Below, one piece after another: positions 1 through 8,603 of a stretch of DNA of 64,000 nucleotides; position 1 is the stretch's first letter, and each line of letters begins with the position of its first letter. Location of the stretch: NCBI GenBank assembly GCA_003023695.1, contig PXYW01000001.1, positions 5,060 to 69,059 on the forward strand, written 5' to 3'. The DNA comes from Sulfobacillus benefaciens. GTDB lineage: Bacteria > Bacillota > Sulfobacillia > Sulfobacillales > Sulfobacillaceae. A program made the position numbers and the translations under genes. Below the pieces are notes generated by a model. The model saw nothing but the letters and a program-made list of their open reading frames with translations, searched no databases and was not told the origin of the DNA.

Positions 1-246
1 CAGGCATTATGGCATGAATTTTACCATCACAATCCCTTTGTAGAAATCTTGGCTCCCGAGCAAAGCGTCCGTACCGGCCGGGTTCGGGGAACCAACCGAG
101 TGGAAATCAAGGCAGCGATGGATGCACGAGGAGGGGCCATGGTGCTCATCGCAGCGTTGGATAATTTGGGAAAAGGTGCTGCCGGACAAGCAGTGCAGCA
201 TGCGAATCGATGGACTCGTCTGCCTTTGACGGCAGGGTTGGACTAA
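1..246 (+). CDS. argC: N-acetyl-gamma-glutamyl-phosphate reductase, C-terminal part
   Basis: This is the 3' end of argC; the gene begins outside the window and reads in frame from base 1 to a TAA at 244-246. ArgC reduces N-acetylglutamyl phosphate with NADPH, the third step of arginine synthesis. The visible 81 residues contain the C-terminal family signature: VRGTNRVEI followed by DNLGKGAAGQAVQ near the end. argJ begins 37 bases downstream, so it heads an argCJBDGH operon. Identification is firm although the catalytic Cys lies outside the window. Confidence 0.93.
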   Translation, partial: QALWHEFYHHNPFVEILAPEQSVRTGRVRGTNRVEIKAAMDARGGAMVLIAALDNLGKGAAGQAVQHANRWTRLPLTAGLD

Positions 247-283
247 TATTGTATCTTTGGAGAACGGATGAAGAGGGGATAGC

Positions 284-1531
284 GTGGAATCTGAAACACA
301 CACATCAAATGAAGAGCCTAATCCTATAGCTCTGGTTGAGGGCAATGTATCTTTTCCCCAAGGATTTGAAGCCTATGGGGTAAACGCAGGATTGCGCAAA
401 GGGATGTTGGACATGGCGCTAATTTGGTCAAAACAACCTGCAACATTTTCCGGGACTTTTACCACAAACTCAGCCAAAGCGGCGCCAGTAGTCATCACCC
501 AATCGGTGGCGGAACGGGGACTTTGCCAGGCTATCGTGGTCAACTCGACTAATGCCAATGCGATGACGGGAGACCAAGGATACCAAGATGCAGTTTCCAT
601 GCAAACCCAAGTGGCTCAAGGACTGGATCTACCACCAGGATTGGTTGCAGTCGCGTCTACCGGCGTGATTGGAGTGCCGTTGCCGATGCACTTGATTCAG
701 AGCGGCATTGCCGCCTTAGTTAATGCTTGCCATTCGCCAGAAATTCCGGGAGACGGAATCGCGGCCAGCCAAGCCATATTAACTACCGACACTGTCGCCA
801 AAACTCACGGGGTCATGGTGACCTTATCCTCTGGGACGGTTCGGATAGGGATGATGGCCAAAGGCTCAGGGATGATCCATCCGCAAATGGCGACGATGTT
901 GGTCTTTATCACCACCGATGCCAAGGTTTCCAAATCGGTTTTGGATGATTTGGTGCGCCGCGGGGTCGAGCAGAGTTTTCATCGCATTTCGGTGGATGGA
1001 GATCCCTCTACAAACGATATGGTGTTGTGTTTAGCTAATGGGGCGAGTGGCGTGGAAATCCGTTCTGCTGATGACGAACGCATATTTGGTCAAGCGTTGG
1101 TTGCTCTGATGCAATATGGTGCCAGACAAATTGCCAAAGATGGCGAAGGGGCAACCCATTTGTTAACCGTCAAGGTGCGGGGCGGCGTTAATGAGTCAGA
1201 TGCTGCGCTTAAGGCGCGCACAGCAGTCCGGTCATCGTTGGTAAAGAGTGCGGTTTATGGAGCCGATCCTAATTGGGGGCGCGTGATCGCCGCAGTAGGT
1301 TCGGTGGGCTTAGAATTTGACCCTGGAGTGGTCGACCTGACCATGAATGGGATGCCGCTATTGCAATCTGGCCAACCGGTCGCCTTTGATGAGCAGCGTG
1401 CTAAAGATCTGATGGGACAAGAAGAAGTGGTGTTTGACGTGGATCTTCATTTAGGAGATGCCCGGGCGGAAGCCTGGGGTTGTGATTTAACCGAGCGTTA
1501 CGTCGAGATTAACGCACGGTATCGGACGTAA
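284..1531 (+). CDS. argJ: Bifunctional ornithine acetyltransferase / N-acetylglutamate synthase
   Basis: ArgJ moves the acetyl group from N-acetylornithine to glutamate, recycling acetyl groups in arginine synthesis; many family members can also use acetyl-CoA. The 415-residue product has the self-cleavage site KGSGMIHPQMATML, where Thr204 would be the nucleophile and the new N-terminus of the beta chain. NSTNANA and the C-terminal ADPNWGR segment are also family marks. The start is GTG at 284. It carries about 20 extra N-terminal residues before the conserved part, so a later start is possible, but none has a better ribosome site. argB follows after 3 bases. Presence of argJ and absence of argA nearby fit the cyclic pathway. 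Confidence 0.96.
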   Translation: MESETHTSNEEPNPIALVEGNVSFPQGFEAYGVNAGLRKGMLDMALIWSKQPATFSGTFTTNSAKAAPVVITQSVAERGLCQAIVVNSTNANAMTGDQGYQDAVSMQTQVAQGLDLPPGLVAVASTGVIGVPLPMHLIQSGIAALVNACHSPEIPGDGIAASQAILTTDTVAKTHGVMVTLSSGTVRIGMMAKGSGMIHPQMATMLVFITTDAKVSKSVLDDLVRRGVEQSFHRISVDGDPSTNDMVLCLANGASGVEIRSADDERIFGQALVALMQYGARQIAKDGEGATHLLTVKVRGGVNESDAALKARTAVRSSLVKSAVYGADPNWGRVIAAVGSVGLEFDPGVVDLTMNGMPLLQSGQPVAFDEQRAKDLMGQEEVVFDVDLHLGDARAEAWGCDLTERYVEINARYRT

Positions 1532-1534
1532 GCG

Positions 1535-2290
1535 ATGCGTATTGTAGTTAAAATTGGTGGCAGCGTTTTAAATTCCTTAGAGACGGCATCTTGGCTGCAT
1601 GATGTTCAGTCGTTGGTGGCGGACAGACATCATTTGATGATTGTGCATGGTGCGGGTTCATTGATTACTGAAGCTCTGGCGAGACACCATGTTGCCACCG
1701 CGTTTGTCAATGGCCAACGGGTCACCACTGCTGAGGTGATCACGGATGTGATTCGGGAAATGCGGGGTACCGCGAGCATGACCGTGGTCAGTCTTTGTCG
1801 GCAAATGGGCATCAGTGCCGTTGGCCTCAGTGGGGCAGATGGCCAAATTTTTGACGCGGAAATGATTGACGAGTCCCTAGGACTGGTTGGGCGTGTTGCC
1901 GCCGTACGCCCACAACTGTTGGAGAAACTGTGGTCCTTGAACATGCTTCCTGTGATCACGCCCGTGGCTCCAGATATCCAAACAGGACAGTTGTTGAATT
2001 TGAACGGGGATTGGGCTGCTTCCGGACTGGCGCAAAAATTGGGGGCCTCCGTTCTCTTGTTTTATACCGATACTGGAGGCGTCCGATGGGATCGCAGCGA
2101 TCCTGACAGTTTGATGCGGGAGATAACAGTAAGGCAAGCACAAGACCTTATTGACCAGGGTCGGGTAGCGGCGGGAATGATTCCCAAAGTCCAATCGGCC
2201 GTCGAGGCGGTTGCTAACGGGGTGGGAAAAGTAGGCATTGGACGTTGGTGTGAACCGACAATGACGACGTGGGTGGTGCGAGGAGAGTGA
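1535..2290 (+). CDS. argB: Acetylglutamate kinase (ArgB family)
   Basis: ArgB phosphorylates N-acetylglutamate with ATP, the second step of arginine synthesis. The 251-residue protein has the amino acid kinase fold marks KIGGSVL at residues 4-10, HGAGS near 40, a NLNGDWAASGLA segment near 155 and GMIPKV near 213. Two positions differ from common ArgB: the substrate loop usually reads HGGGP, and NGDWAASG stands where N-A-D-x-x-A-G is usual. The gene lies between argJ and argD with a 3-base and a 1-base gap, so pathway context makes ArgB by far the best call. A relative acting on another acidic amino acid cannot be excluded from sequence alone. Confidence 0.9.
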   Translation: MRIVVKIGGSVLNSLETASWLHDVQSLVADRHHLMIVHGAGSLITEALARHHVATAFVNGQRVTTAEVITDVIREMRGTASMTVVSLCRQMGISAVGLSGADGQIFDAEMIDESLGLVGRVAAVRPQLLEKLWSLNMLPVITPVAPDIQTGQLLNLNGDWAASGLAQKLGASVLLFYTDTGGVRWDRSDPDSLMREITVRQAQDLIDQGRVAAGMIPKVQSAVEAVANGVGKVGIGRWCEPTMTTWVVRGE

Positions 2291-2291
2291 T

Positions 2292-3464
2292 ATGATGCAA
2301 GACACACATTTGATTGGAGTATATCGGCGCCATCCGGTCACTCTAGCTAGGGGAGAAGGCGCTAGGGTGTGGGATCAGGAAGGCAAACCCTATTGGGACT
2401 TTTTAGCGGGAATCGGGGTTAATAGCTTGGGTTACCATCATCCTGATGTCGACCGCGTACTGAAAGACGCATCGCAATTGATGCATACATCGAACTTGTT
2501 TTGGCATCAACCAGGAATTGATCTGAGTCAACGGATAGCTGACATTACCGATGGCATGTGGTCGCTATGGGTCAATAGTGGTACCGAGGCGAATGAAGCA
2601 GGCATTAAAATGATGCGCCGCATCGGCCATGATCAAGGGCGATACCATATTATCACCATGACAGGAGCCTTTCACGGAAGAACCCTGGGCAGCCTTTCAG
2701 CAACGCCCCACCAAAGCTACCAAGAACCTTTTCAGCCCTTGGTGCCCGGTTTTGTGACCGTCCCTTATGGAGATTTGGATGCATTGGCCCAAGCTTTGGC
2801 AAAGTGGAACCCATGTGGGGTGATGATGGAACCCATCCAAGGGGAAGGTGGTGTTGTGGTTCCGCCACCAGGATATTTGGCAGAAGCGGTACGGATGATT
2901 CATCAGGCAGGGTCGTTGATATTGTTTGATGAGGTACAAACGGGAACTGGGCGCACCGGAAATTGGTTTGGGTACCAATATGAAGGAGAATTGGGCCCTG
3001 ATTTGATTACTGTAGCCAAAGGGATTGGGGCGGGCATGCCAATTGGGGGACTGTTAGTCGCCCCGAAGTGGGCACAGGCATTTCATCCCGGTGATCACGG
3101 TACGACTTTTGGGGGGAACCCTTTGGCAAGTCGCATGGCGCTAACCGTGATCGACTGGTTGGATCAGGGAGGATTAAATCATGTGCGGGAGATGAGTTCC
3201 AAACTGGAACAGGGACTAGGGCAATTGCAAGAGGCCTATCCCCAACTGATACAGGCGGTACGGGGAAGAGGACTGATGTGGGGATTAAAGACGTCGGTTC
3301 CAGCCGGCTCTTTGGTCCAACAAGCTTTGGCAGAAGGACTCATTGTCAATGCAGCGCAACCTGATGTAATACGCCTGCTGCCTCCTTTTGTCATTGACGA
3401 GACGGCGATTGCCGCATGTTGTAACATATTAGGGACAGTGTTGGACCAAGCATCCCGACACTAA
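2292..3464 (+). CDS. argD: Acetylornithine aminotransferase
   Basis: This PLP-dependent class III aminotransferase makes N-acetylornithine from N-acetylglutamate semialdehyde and glutamate. The 390 residues include NSGTEANEAGIK near 95-106, the cofactor Asp in LFDEVQTG (Asp213), and the Schiff-base lysine in VAKGIGAGMPIGG (Lys243). Length is normal for ArgD. The start ATG at 2292 has the GGAGAG of the argB 3' end as its ribosome site. ArgD enzymes often also serve as succinyl-diaminopimelate aminotransferase, so a lysine-pathway side role is possible. Confidence 0.95.
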   Translation: MMQDTHLIGVYRRHPVTLARGEGARVWDQEGKPYWDFLAGIGVNSLGYHHPDVDRVLKDASQLMHTSNLFWHQPGIDLSQRIADITDGMWSLWVNSGTEANEAGIKMMRRIGHDQGRYHIITMTGAFHGRTLGSLSATPHQSYQEPFQPLVPGFVTVPYGDLDALAQALAKWNPCGVMMEPIQGEGGVVVPPPGYLAEAVRMIHQAGSLILFDEVQTGTGRTGNWFGYQYEGELGPDLITVAKGIGAGMPIGGLLVAPKWAQAFHPGDHGTTFGGNPLASRMALTVIDWLDQGGLNHVREMSSKLEQGLGQLQEAYPQLIQAVRGRGLMWGLKTSVPAGSLVQQALAEGLIVNAAQPDVIRLLPPFVIDETAIAACCNILGTVLDQASRH

Positions 3465-3490
3465 GACAGCTTGAGAGCGGGGAGAAAATT

Positions 3491-4705
3491 ATGACAAACG
3501 GCGTTATGCCCGGAGATCGTGTGGTTCTTGCATATTCGGGTGGACTGGATACTTCCATTATCATACCCTGGCTTAAAGAAAATTATGGAGTACGCGTCGT
3601 GGCCTTTTGCGCCGATTTAGGGCAAGGAGAGGACCTAGACAAAGTCCGCGACAAGGCATTGCGTTCAGGGGCCGAGGCGGTAGAGATCCGCGATTTACGC
3701 CATCGGTTTTTGACCGAATTTGCGTTTCCCATGCTGCGTGCCGAAGCTATTTATGAAGGCGTATATTTGCTCGGGACCTCCATCGCACGGCCATTAATTG
3801 CTGAAGAATTGGTGCGAGTGGCGCGACAATATGACGCCAAAGCCGTAGCGCATGGGGCCACGGGCAAGGGAAATGATCAGGTTCGCTTTGAACTAGGGAT
3901 TATGGCATTGGCACCGGACTTGCGGGTGATTGCCCCTTGGCGAGAATGGCAGATTACCGGCCGTCTTGAGGCAATGGCCTATGCCAAAGATCATGGCATT
4001 GAAGTGGCTGCCACTCCCGAGAGTCCATATTCTCGCGATCAAAATATGTGGCACGTAAGCCATGAAGGAGGAGTCCTGGAGGATCCGTCCATCCCTACTC
4101 CCTCGGATGTCTATACTTGGACGGTAGATCCAATCAAAGCGCCGGATGCGGTCAAGGTGGTGCGGGTCGGATTTCGGGAAGGCTATCCAGTTTCCCTTAA
4201 TGGTGTGGATTTAGAACCGGTTATGCTAATGGAACAAGTCAACCAGTGGGGTGCCGAAAACGGTATTGGACGGGTTACCATGGTGGAAAATCGGCTGGTG
4301 GGAATGAAATCCCGTGGCGTCTATGAAACTCCGGGCGGCACCATTTTGTATGAGGCGCATCAGGCGTTAACGGCGTTGACCTGGGACCGGGAAACCCGGG
4401 ATTTTGCCAGTGAAGTGGGTCTGAAGATGGCGCGCCTGATTTATGATGGACTATGGTTTTCTCCGCTTCGGGAAGCATTGAGCGCATTTGTGGATCAAGC
4501 CAACCATGTCGTCACCGGTGAAGTGACCCTTCACCTTTACAAAGGCCGCGCTACTAGCCATGCGGCGTCGTCGCGGTTTTCTCTGTATTCCCAGGACCTC
4601 GCCACGTTTGATGGCGGACAATACGATCATCATGATGCCCAAGGCTTCATTCGTTTGTTTGGGTTGCCATTAGCAGTACGCCACCATATGCGGACGGGGG
4701 AGTAG
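3491..4705 (+). CDS. argG: Argininosuccinate synthase
   Basis: ArgG joins citrulline and aspartate using ATP to make argininosuccinate. The 404-residue protein has the N-type ATP pyrophosphatase loop AYSGGLDTS at about residues 14-22, HGATGKGNDQVRFE for citrulline and ATP binding, and SPYSRDQNMW in the synthase domain. A GAGCGGGGAG ribosome site precedes the ATG at 3491. It sits 26 bases after argD and 4 bases before argH, in the usual argGH pairing. Confidence 0.97.
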   Translation: MTNGVMPGDRVVLAYSGGLDTSIIIPWLKENYGVRVVAFCADLGQGEDLDKVRDKALRSGAEAVEIRDLRHRFLTEFAFPMLRAEAIYEGVYLLGTSIARPLIAEELVRVARQYDAKAVAHGATGKGNDQVRFELGIMALAPDLRVIAPWREWQITGRLEAMAYAKDHGIEVAATPESPYSRDQNMWHVSHEGGVLEDPSIPTPSDVYTWTVDPIKAPDAVKVVRVGFREGYPVSLNGVDLEPVMLMEQVNQWGAENGIGRVTMVENRLVGMKSRGVYETPGGTILYEAHQALTALTWDRETRDFASEVGLKMARLIYDGLWFSPLREALSAFVDQANHVVTGEVTLHLYKGRATSHAASSRFSLYSQDLATFDGGQYDHHDAQGFIRLFGLPLAVRHHMRTGE

Positions 4706-4709
4706 CGCC

Positions 4710-6116
4710 ATGGCCATGGCCCGTAATCCCCGATTTCGGTCGGGACCAGACCAAAAGGCTCAGTCATTTACCGCTTCGGTGACATTTGATTGGCGTCTAT
4801 TGCCCTACGATATTGCGGGATCTCAAGCACATGTTGCAATGCTCGGCCGCCAAGGCGTGATCAGTGCTGAGGACGCTGAAATCATTTCTCGGGGACTGCA
4901 ACAAGTGCTGGAAGAAGCGGAAAGTGGGGTGTTTGAACCACGCCTGGAGCATGAGGACGTTCACATGAACGTCGAAGCCCGATTATCGGAAATTATTGGG
5001 CCTGTGGCAGGTAAACTGCACACGGGACGCAGCCGCAACGACCAGGTTGCCCTAGACATGCATCTCTATATGCGAGCCGTGGCCCAAAGGCAGCAGCGCC
5101 TGCTGTTAGACTTGATGGAGGCCATAGTGCATCAGGCTGAGGCTAACAGTGATGTGATTATGCCTGGGTATACTCACCTTCAGGCTGCCCAGCCGGTGCT
5201 GTGGGCGCATCATATGATGGCGTACGTGGCTATGTTGCGGCGTGATATGGAAAGAATTTTAAGTTGGGCACCGCGTGTTGTCATTTCTCCGTTGGGCGCT
5301 GGGGCTATATCGGGAACGCCATATCCAACGGATCCTCTCCTGGTGGCGCACCTGGTAGGGTTTGACGGAGTTTACCAAAACTCAATGGATGCCGTAGCAG
5401 ACCGCGATTTTCTGCTGGAATACCTGTCATGGGCCAGTATTTTGATGGTGCATTTAAGTCGCCTAGGCGAGGAATTGGTGCTGTGGTCTACTCAAGAATT
5501 TGGATTTGTCACCATGGCTGATGCGTACAGCACTGGATCCTCGCTCATGCCGCAAAAACGCAATCCTGACGTCGCAGAGTTGATGCGTGGAAAGTCGGGA
5601 CGCGTCTTTGGCAATCTTATGACATTGCTTACGGTCATGAAAGGATTGCCTTTGGCCTATCATTCCGATATGCAAGAGGATAAAGAGGCGGTATTTGATG
5701 TGGTCGATACCCTAGATGCGTTGTTGCCAGTGGCAGCTGGGATGATGGAGACGCTTTCGGTGCGACAAGATCGGCTTAACCAACGTGTCGGCCATGATTA
5801 CACCGCAGCCACAGATTTGGCCGATATGCTGGTCGGTGAGGGCATGCCCTTTCGAGAAGCTCATCATCTGGTAGGCTCATTAGTAACGAGACTAGAACAG
5901 GATGGTCTTCATTTTGCTGACGTTACCCCCGAATATTTGGCCGAGGTGGCGCCATCAGTGCCTTTCGAGTGGATGTCGCAGTTAGCAGCTCCATCGGTTG
6001 TTAAACGTCGTCGGCAACCGATGTCCACAGGTCCGGAGTTTGTTCATGCTCAAGTTGATGCGGCAAAAGGCTGGATAGCCCAGCTGCGCCAAATTTTTTC
6101 CGATGTCAATGAATGA
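4710..6116 (+). CDS. argH: Argininosuccinate lyase
   Basis: ArgH splits argininosuccinate into arginine and fumarate. The 468-residue protein shows the fumarase/aspartase superfamily signature GSSLMPQKRNPD at about 276-287, with the mobile catalytic serine, plus HTGRSRNDQ near 104-112 and the TH pair at 156-157 in MPGYTHLQ. It is the last gene of the arg operon and is followed at once by a perfect stem-loop terminator. Carbamoyltransferase (argF) and carAB are not in this stretch, so they must lie elsewhere. Confidence 0.97.
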   Translation: MAMARNPRFRSGPDQKAQSFTASVTFDWRLLPYDIAGSQAHVAMLGRQGVISAEDAEIISRGLQQVLEEAESGVFEPRLEHEDVHMNVEARLSEIIGPVAGKLHTGRSRNDQVALDMHLYMRAVAQRQQRLLLDLMEAIVHQAEANSDVIMPGYTHLQAAQPVLWAHHMMAYVAMLRRDMERILSWAPRVVISPLGAGAISGTPYPTDPLLVAHLVGFDGVYQNSMDAVADRDFLLEYLSWASILMVHLSRLGEELVLWSTQEFGFVTMADAYSTGSSLMPQKRNPDVAELMRGKSGRVFGNLMTLLTVMKGLPLAYHSDMQEDKEAVFDVVDTLDALLPVAAGMMETLSVRQDRLNQRVGHDYTAATDLADMLVGEGMPFREAHHLVGSLVTRLEQDGLHFADVTPEYLAEVAPSVPFEWMSQLAAPSVVKRRRQPMSTGPEFVHAQVDAAKGWIAQLRQIFSDVNE

Positions 6117-6141
6117 AACAGGGAGCACTGACTCCCTGTTT
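6116..6141 (+). terminator. Rho-independent terminator of the arg operon
   Basis: A 10-bp stem, AAACAGGGAG paired with CTCCCTGTTT, encloses the 6-base loop CACTGA, and the right arm runs into TTTT. It starts at the last base of the argH stop codon. Confidence 0.9.
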
Positions 6142-6164
6142 TCTGGGACAGCGGCTGCACAGTG

Positions 6165-6557
6165 CACTAGGCTATCGCACTCCCCACGGGAGGCAGTGCT
6201 CAACTGATCTTCGCCCGCCACGTACCCGTCTTGGAGATCGGTCTCCCAGAGTGGATTGGGGCCGGTCACGACCCGATTGGCGGCCCGGACCTGCGGCGGT
6301 CGATCGTGCGCAGGCCGCAAAGATTGCCCCTGGAGGAGATCCGCCTCCCGCAGGATCCGATAGACCGTTTTGTTATTGCTGCCAGGCCTTCTTTAAGGCA
6401 CGGGCATCCTCGTGTGGGGTGGCCGCATGCACCCACTGTTGCACCAGGCGCGGTGCTCAGCCGTGACGGCGGGCGACCGCGCCGCATTCTTGATGTCGAG
6501 CGCTTCTTGAATGCATTGCGCTTTCAATTCCGGCGTAATCGTTTTCGTCTCTCCCAT
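6165..6557 (-). pseudogene. Decayed IS3-family transposase (orfA/orfB remnant)
   Basis: Read on the minus strand from an ATG at 6557 with a GGGAGTGG ribosome site, the first 26 residues (MGETKTITPELKAQCIQEAL and on) look like the N-terminal helix of an IS3-type OrfA. The HTH-like segment then continues only in other frames (VQQWVHAATPHEDARA), and a further frame gives KTVYRILRE and NPLWETDLQDGYVAGEDQ, which match the OrfB part before the DDE core. Several frame changes and the missing middle show a dead fragment of about 0.4 kb. Seen: the motifs in three frames. Inferred: an IS3-type insertion between argH and the next gene that later decayed. No terminal repeats were recognised. Confidence 0.7.
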
Positions 6558-6761
6558 GGTGTCCACTCCCTTTTATTGTCAGGACGATCCCGATATTTTC
6601 CTGCCACCTGTCCTCCTCCGCTCCCGACGATCATACAACGGTTCGCGGCTGCGTGTCTACGCCCATTTAGGGGCTTAAGAGCCTTCTCCGTGCGTAACCG
6701 GATTCCGCCATCCGTCGTTCTTCAAGAGGATGAGTCAGACGGCTTGAGAAGAGGTATCCTG

Positions 6762-7331
6762 ATGAGGCACCATGTTTTAATCGTTGCGGGTGTGGCTCTC
6801 GGCACGCTCGTGCTTGCAGGGTGTGGGGCTAATGGCCATCTCGCCACGCCACCGCCCTCGCAGCGTCACTCTCCCATTTCACAGGCTATCCAGGTGCCGA
6901 ACCCGTCTCGACGGACTACGGTTCATCCCTTTGCTGGCACCGCGCATCTGGTGCGGCATCTCTCGATGCCATTACCGGCTCCCTATCAGACTGCCCATAT
7001 TCTTTATGGTTAGGTCGGGCATCTTCATGGCAAAGCGTTCACGCTGGTGATGTGGAATGCGCACCAAGCTCAAGGGTTTACCTTGTTTTATAATCATAAG
7101 GTTATTTCACAGGCGCCAGGCGTCACTGATATCTTCTGTTTCACCGGGAATTGGTTCTTGTGGCAAGTCGGGGCTATGGCGGAAGGGGGGGCGATGAATA
7201 TGGTGACCGGACAAGTGCTGAATCCCAATTTTTCGACTCAAGAAGAACGTAAATGGAAACAACTCTGCCCGGTAGACCCCCAAAACGTCACCTATGTGCT
7301 AGGATTGCCGCAGCGTTATCCGTTTCACTGA
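6762..7331 (+). pseudogene. Lipoprotein gene interrupted by an in-frame TAG codon
   Basis: An ATG at 6762 behind GAGGTATCCT opens a frame with a lipoprotein signal peptide, MRHHVLIVAGVALGTLVLAGC, in which Cys would be lipidated. The frame meets TAG at 7011-7013 after 83 residues, then continues in exactly the same frame for 105 more residues with normal composition (VMWNAHQAQGFTLFYNH and on) to TGA at 7329-7331. The two halves read as one secreted protein of about 189 residues. I do not recognise the family. The simplest reading is a nonsense mutation. A sequencing error, or separate use of the first 83 residues as a small lipoprotein, are alternatives. A decayed transposase lies directly upstream, so the whole 6.1-7.5 kb stretch may be decaying. 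Confidence 0.6.
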
Positions 7332-7509
7332 TCTTATGATGACCACAAAACCCGAAGAGGAGAATATCCGGCTAGCCAGTATTGACCCCCAAAAGGTCCA
7401 ACCGAATCCCAATGTAGCAATCTCGTCTTCATCGGGGTATGATAAACAATCGGCATTAGGAGAGCCTGTTTCGATCACGGAATACGGACCGTGTCTTCTA
7501 ATAACGAAA

Positions 7510-7549
7510 CCCCAATAACTTGACCTGTATAGAGCACAAGTTATTGGGG
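7510..7549. terminator. 13-bp perfect inverted repeat, likely bidirectional terminator
   Basis: CCCCAATAACTTG (7510-7522) pairs perfectly with CAAGTTATTGGGG (7537-7549) around a 14-base loop. It lies between the plus-strand lipoprotein remnant and the 3' end of the minus-strand SASP gene, where a shared terminator would be expected. There is no clear T-run on either side, so termination efficiency is uncertain. Confidence 0.55.
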
Positions 7550-7563
7550 CTATAATATAACTG

Positions 7564-7794
7564 CTATTGTTTTGGTGATTGTTCAGCCATGGACTCTTCA
7601 GCCATGCGTATCATCACCTTGACCATATTGCCTCCGATTTTTCCTCCAATGCGTCCCAATTGGCGTGTGGGCATATCTGCCCATCCTTTTTGTTCGATTT
7701 CATCAAGTAATCCTAGCTCTGACGCCACCTCGTATTTGAAGCGGTCACGAACCGTATTGGATAATACGGATGGACCGTTTGTCCACTTGGCCAT
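7564..7794 (-). CDS. Small acid-soluble spore protein, alpha/beta type
   Basis: The 76-residue product fits the DNA-coating spore proteins that bind and protect DNA in the dormant spore and are degraded at germination. The marks are KYEVASELGL at about 20-29, where the GPR protease cuts many family members, and the C-terminal block TRQLGRIGGKIGGNMVKVMI. The variant with GWADMPTRQ before the glycine block resembles clostridial relatives more than the classic Bacillus proteins. An AAGGGGGG ribosome site precedes the ATG, and a sigma-G-like -10 element lies upstream. Monocistronic, on the strand opposite its neighbours. Confidence 0.88.
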   Translation of the reverse strand: MAKWTNGPSVLSNTVRDRFKYEVASELGLLDEIEQKGWADMPTRQLGRIGGKIGGNMVKVMIRMAEESMAEQSPKQ

Positions 7795-7826
7795 TTGGAT
7801 TCGCCCCCCTTGTCTTGGTGCGCTTA

Positions 7827-7833
7827 TAGTATG
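7827..7833 (-). promoter_or_regulatory. Sigma-G/sigma-F-like -10 box upstream of the SASP gene
   Basis: On the minus strand CATACTA stands about 33 bases upstream of the SASP start codon. It equals the -10 consensus of forespore sigma factors in Bacillus. The matching -35 is weak (an AACATT-like sequence about 18 bases further upstream). The match between promoter type and product makes the call more believable. Confidence 0.55.
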
Positions 7834-7969
7834 GCAATCAAGGCCTGCGGGAATGTTAGGAGGATAGTGTCATCGTTGTGAAGTTTGACCGAAAACACCG
7901 CTTTAAACCCAGCCAGAGAGAATGATTTTGCGGAGAAGTTGAGAACTGTGGTAAAACCATCCGAATTGA

Positions 7970-7975
7970 TATAAT
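7970..7975 (+). promoter_or_regulatory. Probable -10 box for the ypmA-like/nudix/TPR genes
   Basis: A TATAAT lies 31 bases upstream of the ypmA-like start. No good -35 is seen at 17 bases (CTGTGG/TGTGGT). It is the only promoter-like site between the divergent SASP gene and this small operon. Confidence 0.4.
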
Positions 7976-8005
7976 GGGATGACAGATAAGAACAGGAGGG
8001 ACACC

Positions 8006-8197
8006 ATGAATGTCTCGGCCGATCATGAAAAATTAATCACCTTGGCCCAAAGGCGATTTGATGGTTTTACGCCATATCAAGTCGTGACATTTTTAAATCA
8101 AGTCTTAAAGGAGCGCGGCTTTATCTTTGGACTGCGCCAAATGGCATCGGATTACGAATTAACCATTTATGACATAAATTCCCACGATGAATCCTGA
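8006..8197 (+). CDS. YpmA-like small protein (DUF4264 type)
   Basis: A 63-residue protein. The stretch FLNQVLKERGFIFGLRQ with a C-terminal ELTIYD resembles YpmA-type proteins of Firmicutes, whose function is not known. The ATG at 8006 was chosen because AGGAGGGA precedes it at good spacing; an in-frame upstream ATG at 7979 lacks one. Its 3' end overlaps the next gene by 11 bases, so the two are probably translated together. Confidence 0.7.
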   Translation: MNVSADHEKLITLAQRRFDGFTPYQVVTFLNQVLKERGFIFGLRQMASDYELTIYDINSHDES

Positions 8198-8603
8198 GGT
8201 TGGGGTGGCTGCGGTATTGACACGGCCCGGTCCATCCGGCAAGGAGATTTTGCTGGTGCAGCGGCAGCACCCACCGCAAGCAGGTTACTGGGCTTTGCCA
8301 GGTGGGCACGTGGAATTTGGCGAGTCCATAAGGGACGCTATTAAGCGGGAAATACAAGAAGAGTTGATGGTAACGGTTAGTGTCGGGGCTTTGCTGTACA
8401 TTGCAGAATTGATTGGTGAACACTATCATTTCGTGGTGCTGGATTATGCGGTGGAAGTGCAATCAGGGCAGCTGAGAGCAGGTTCCGATGCGGCAGCAAT
8501 GGGCTGGTATGGGCAAAACAATCTCGCGAGACTGCCGCTAGCGGCGGGAATGGGCCAGTTTTTTCAACATCCTGATATTGTGCGGTTTTTAGAATGGGGA
8601 TGA
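8187..8603 (+). CDS. Nudix hydrolase
   Basis: A 138-residue Nudix protein that would hydrolyse a nucleoside diphosphate linked to another group, such as ADP-ribose or an oxidised nucleotide. The Nudix box runs from GGHVEFGE to REIQEEL, about residues 36-60, with all catalytic acidic residues; only the usual Gly after the last EE is Met. NALPGGH-like context (YWALPGGHVEFGES) resembles MutT/ADP-ribose pyrophosphatase members. The start overlaps the YpmA-like gene and the end overlaps the next gene. The substrate cannot be told from sequence. Confidence 0.88.
   Translation: MNPEVGVAAVLTRPGPSGKEILLVQRQHPPQAGYWALPGGHVEFGESIRDAIKREIQEELMVTVSVGALLYIAELIGEHYHFVVLDYAVEVQSGQLRAGSDAAAMGWYGQNNLARLPLAAGMGQFFQHPDIVRFLEWG

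Noticed and set aside
7336-7518. A 60-codon frame on the plus strand after the lipoprotein remnant.
   Set aside because: No ribosome site, no recognised family, and its end lies inside the 13-bp inverted repeat; more likely chance.
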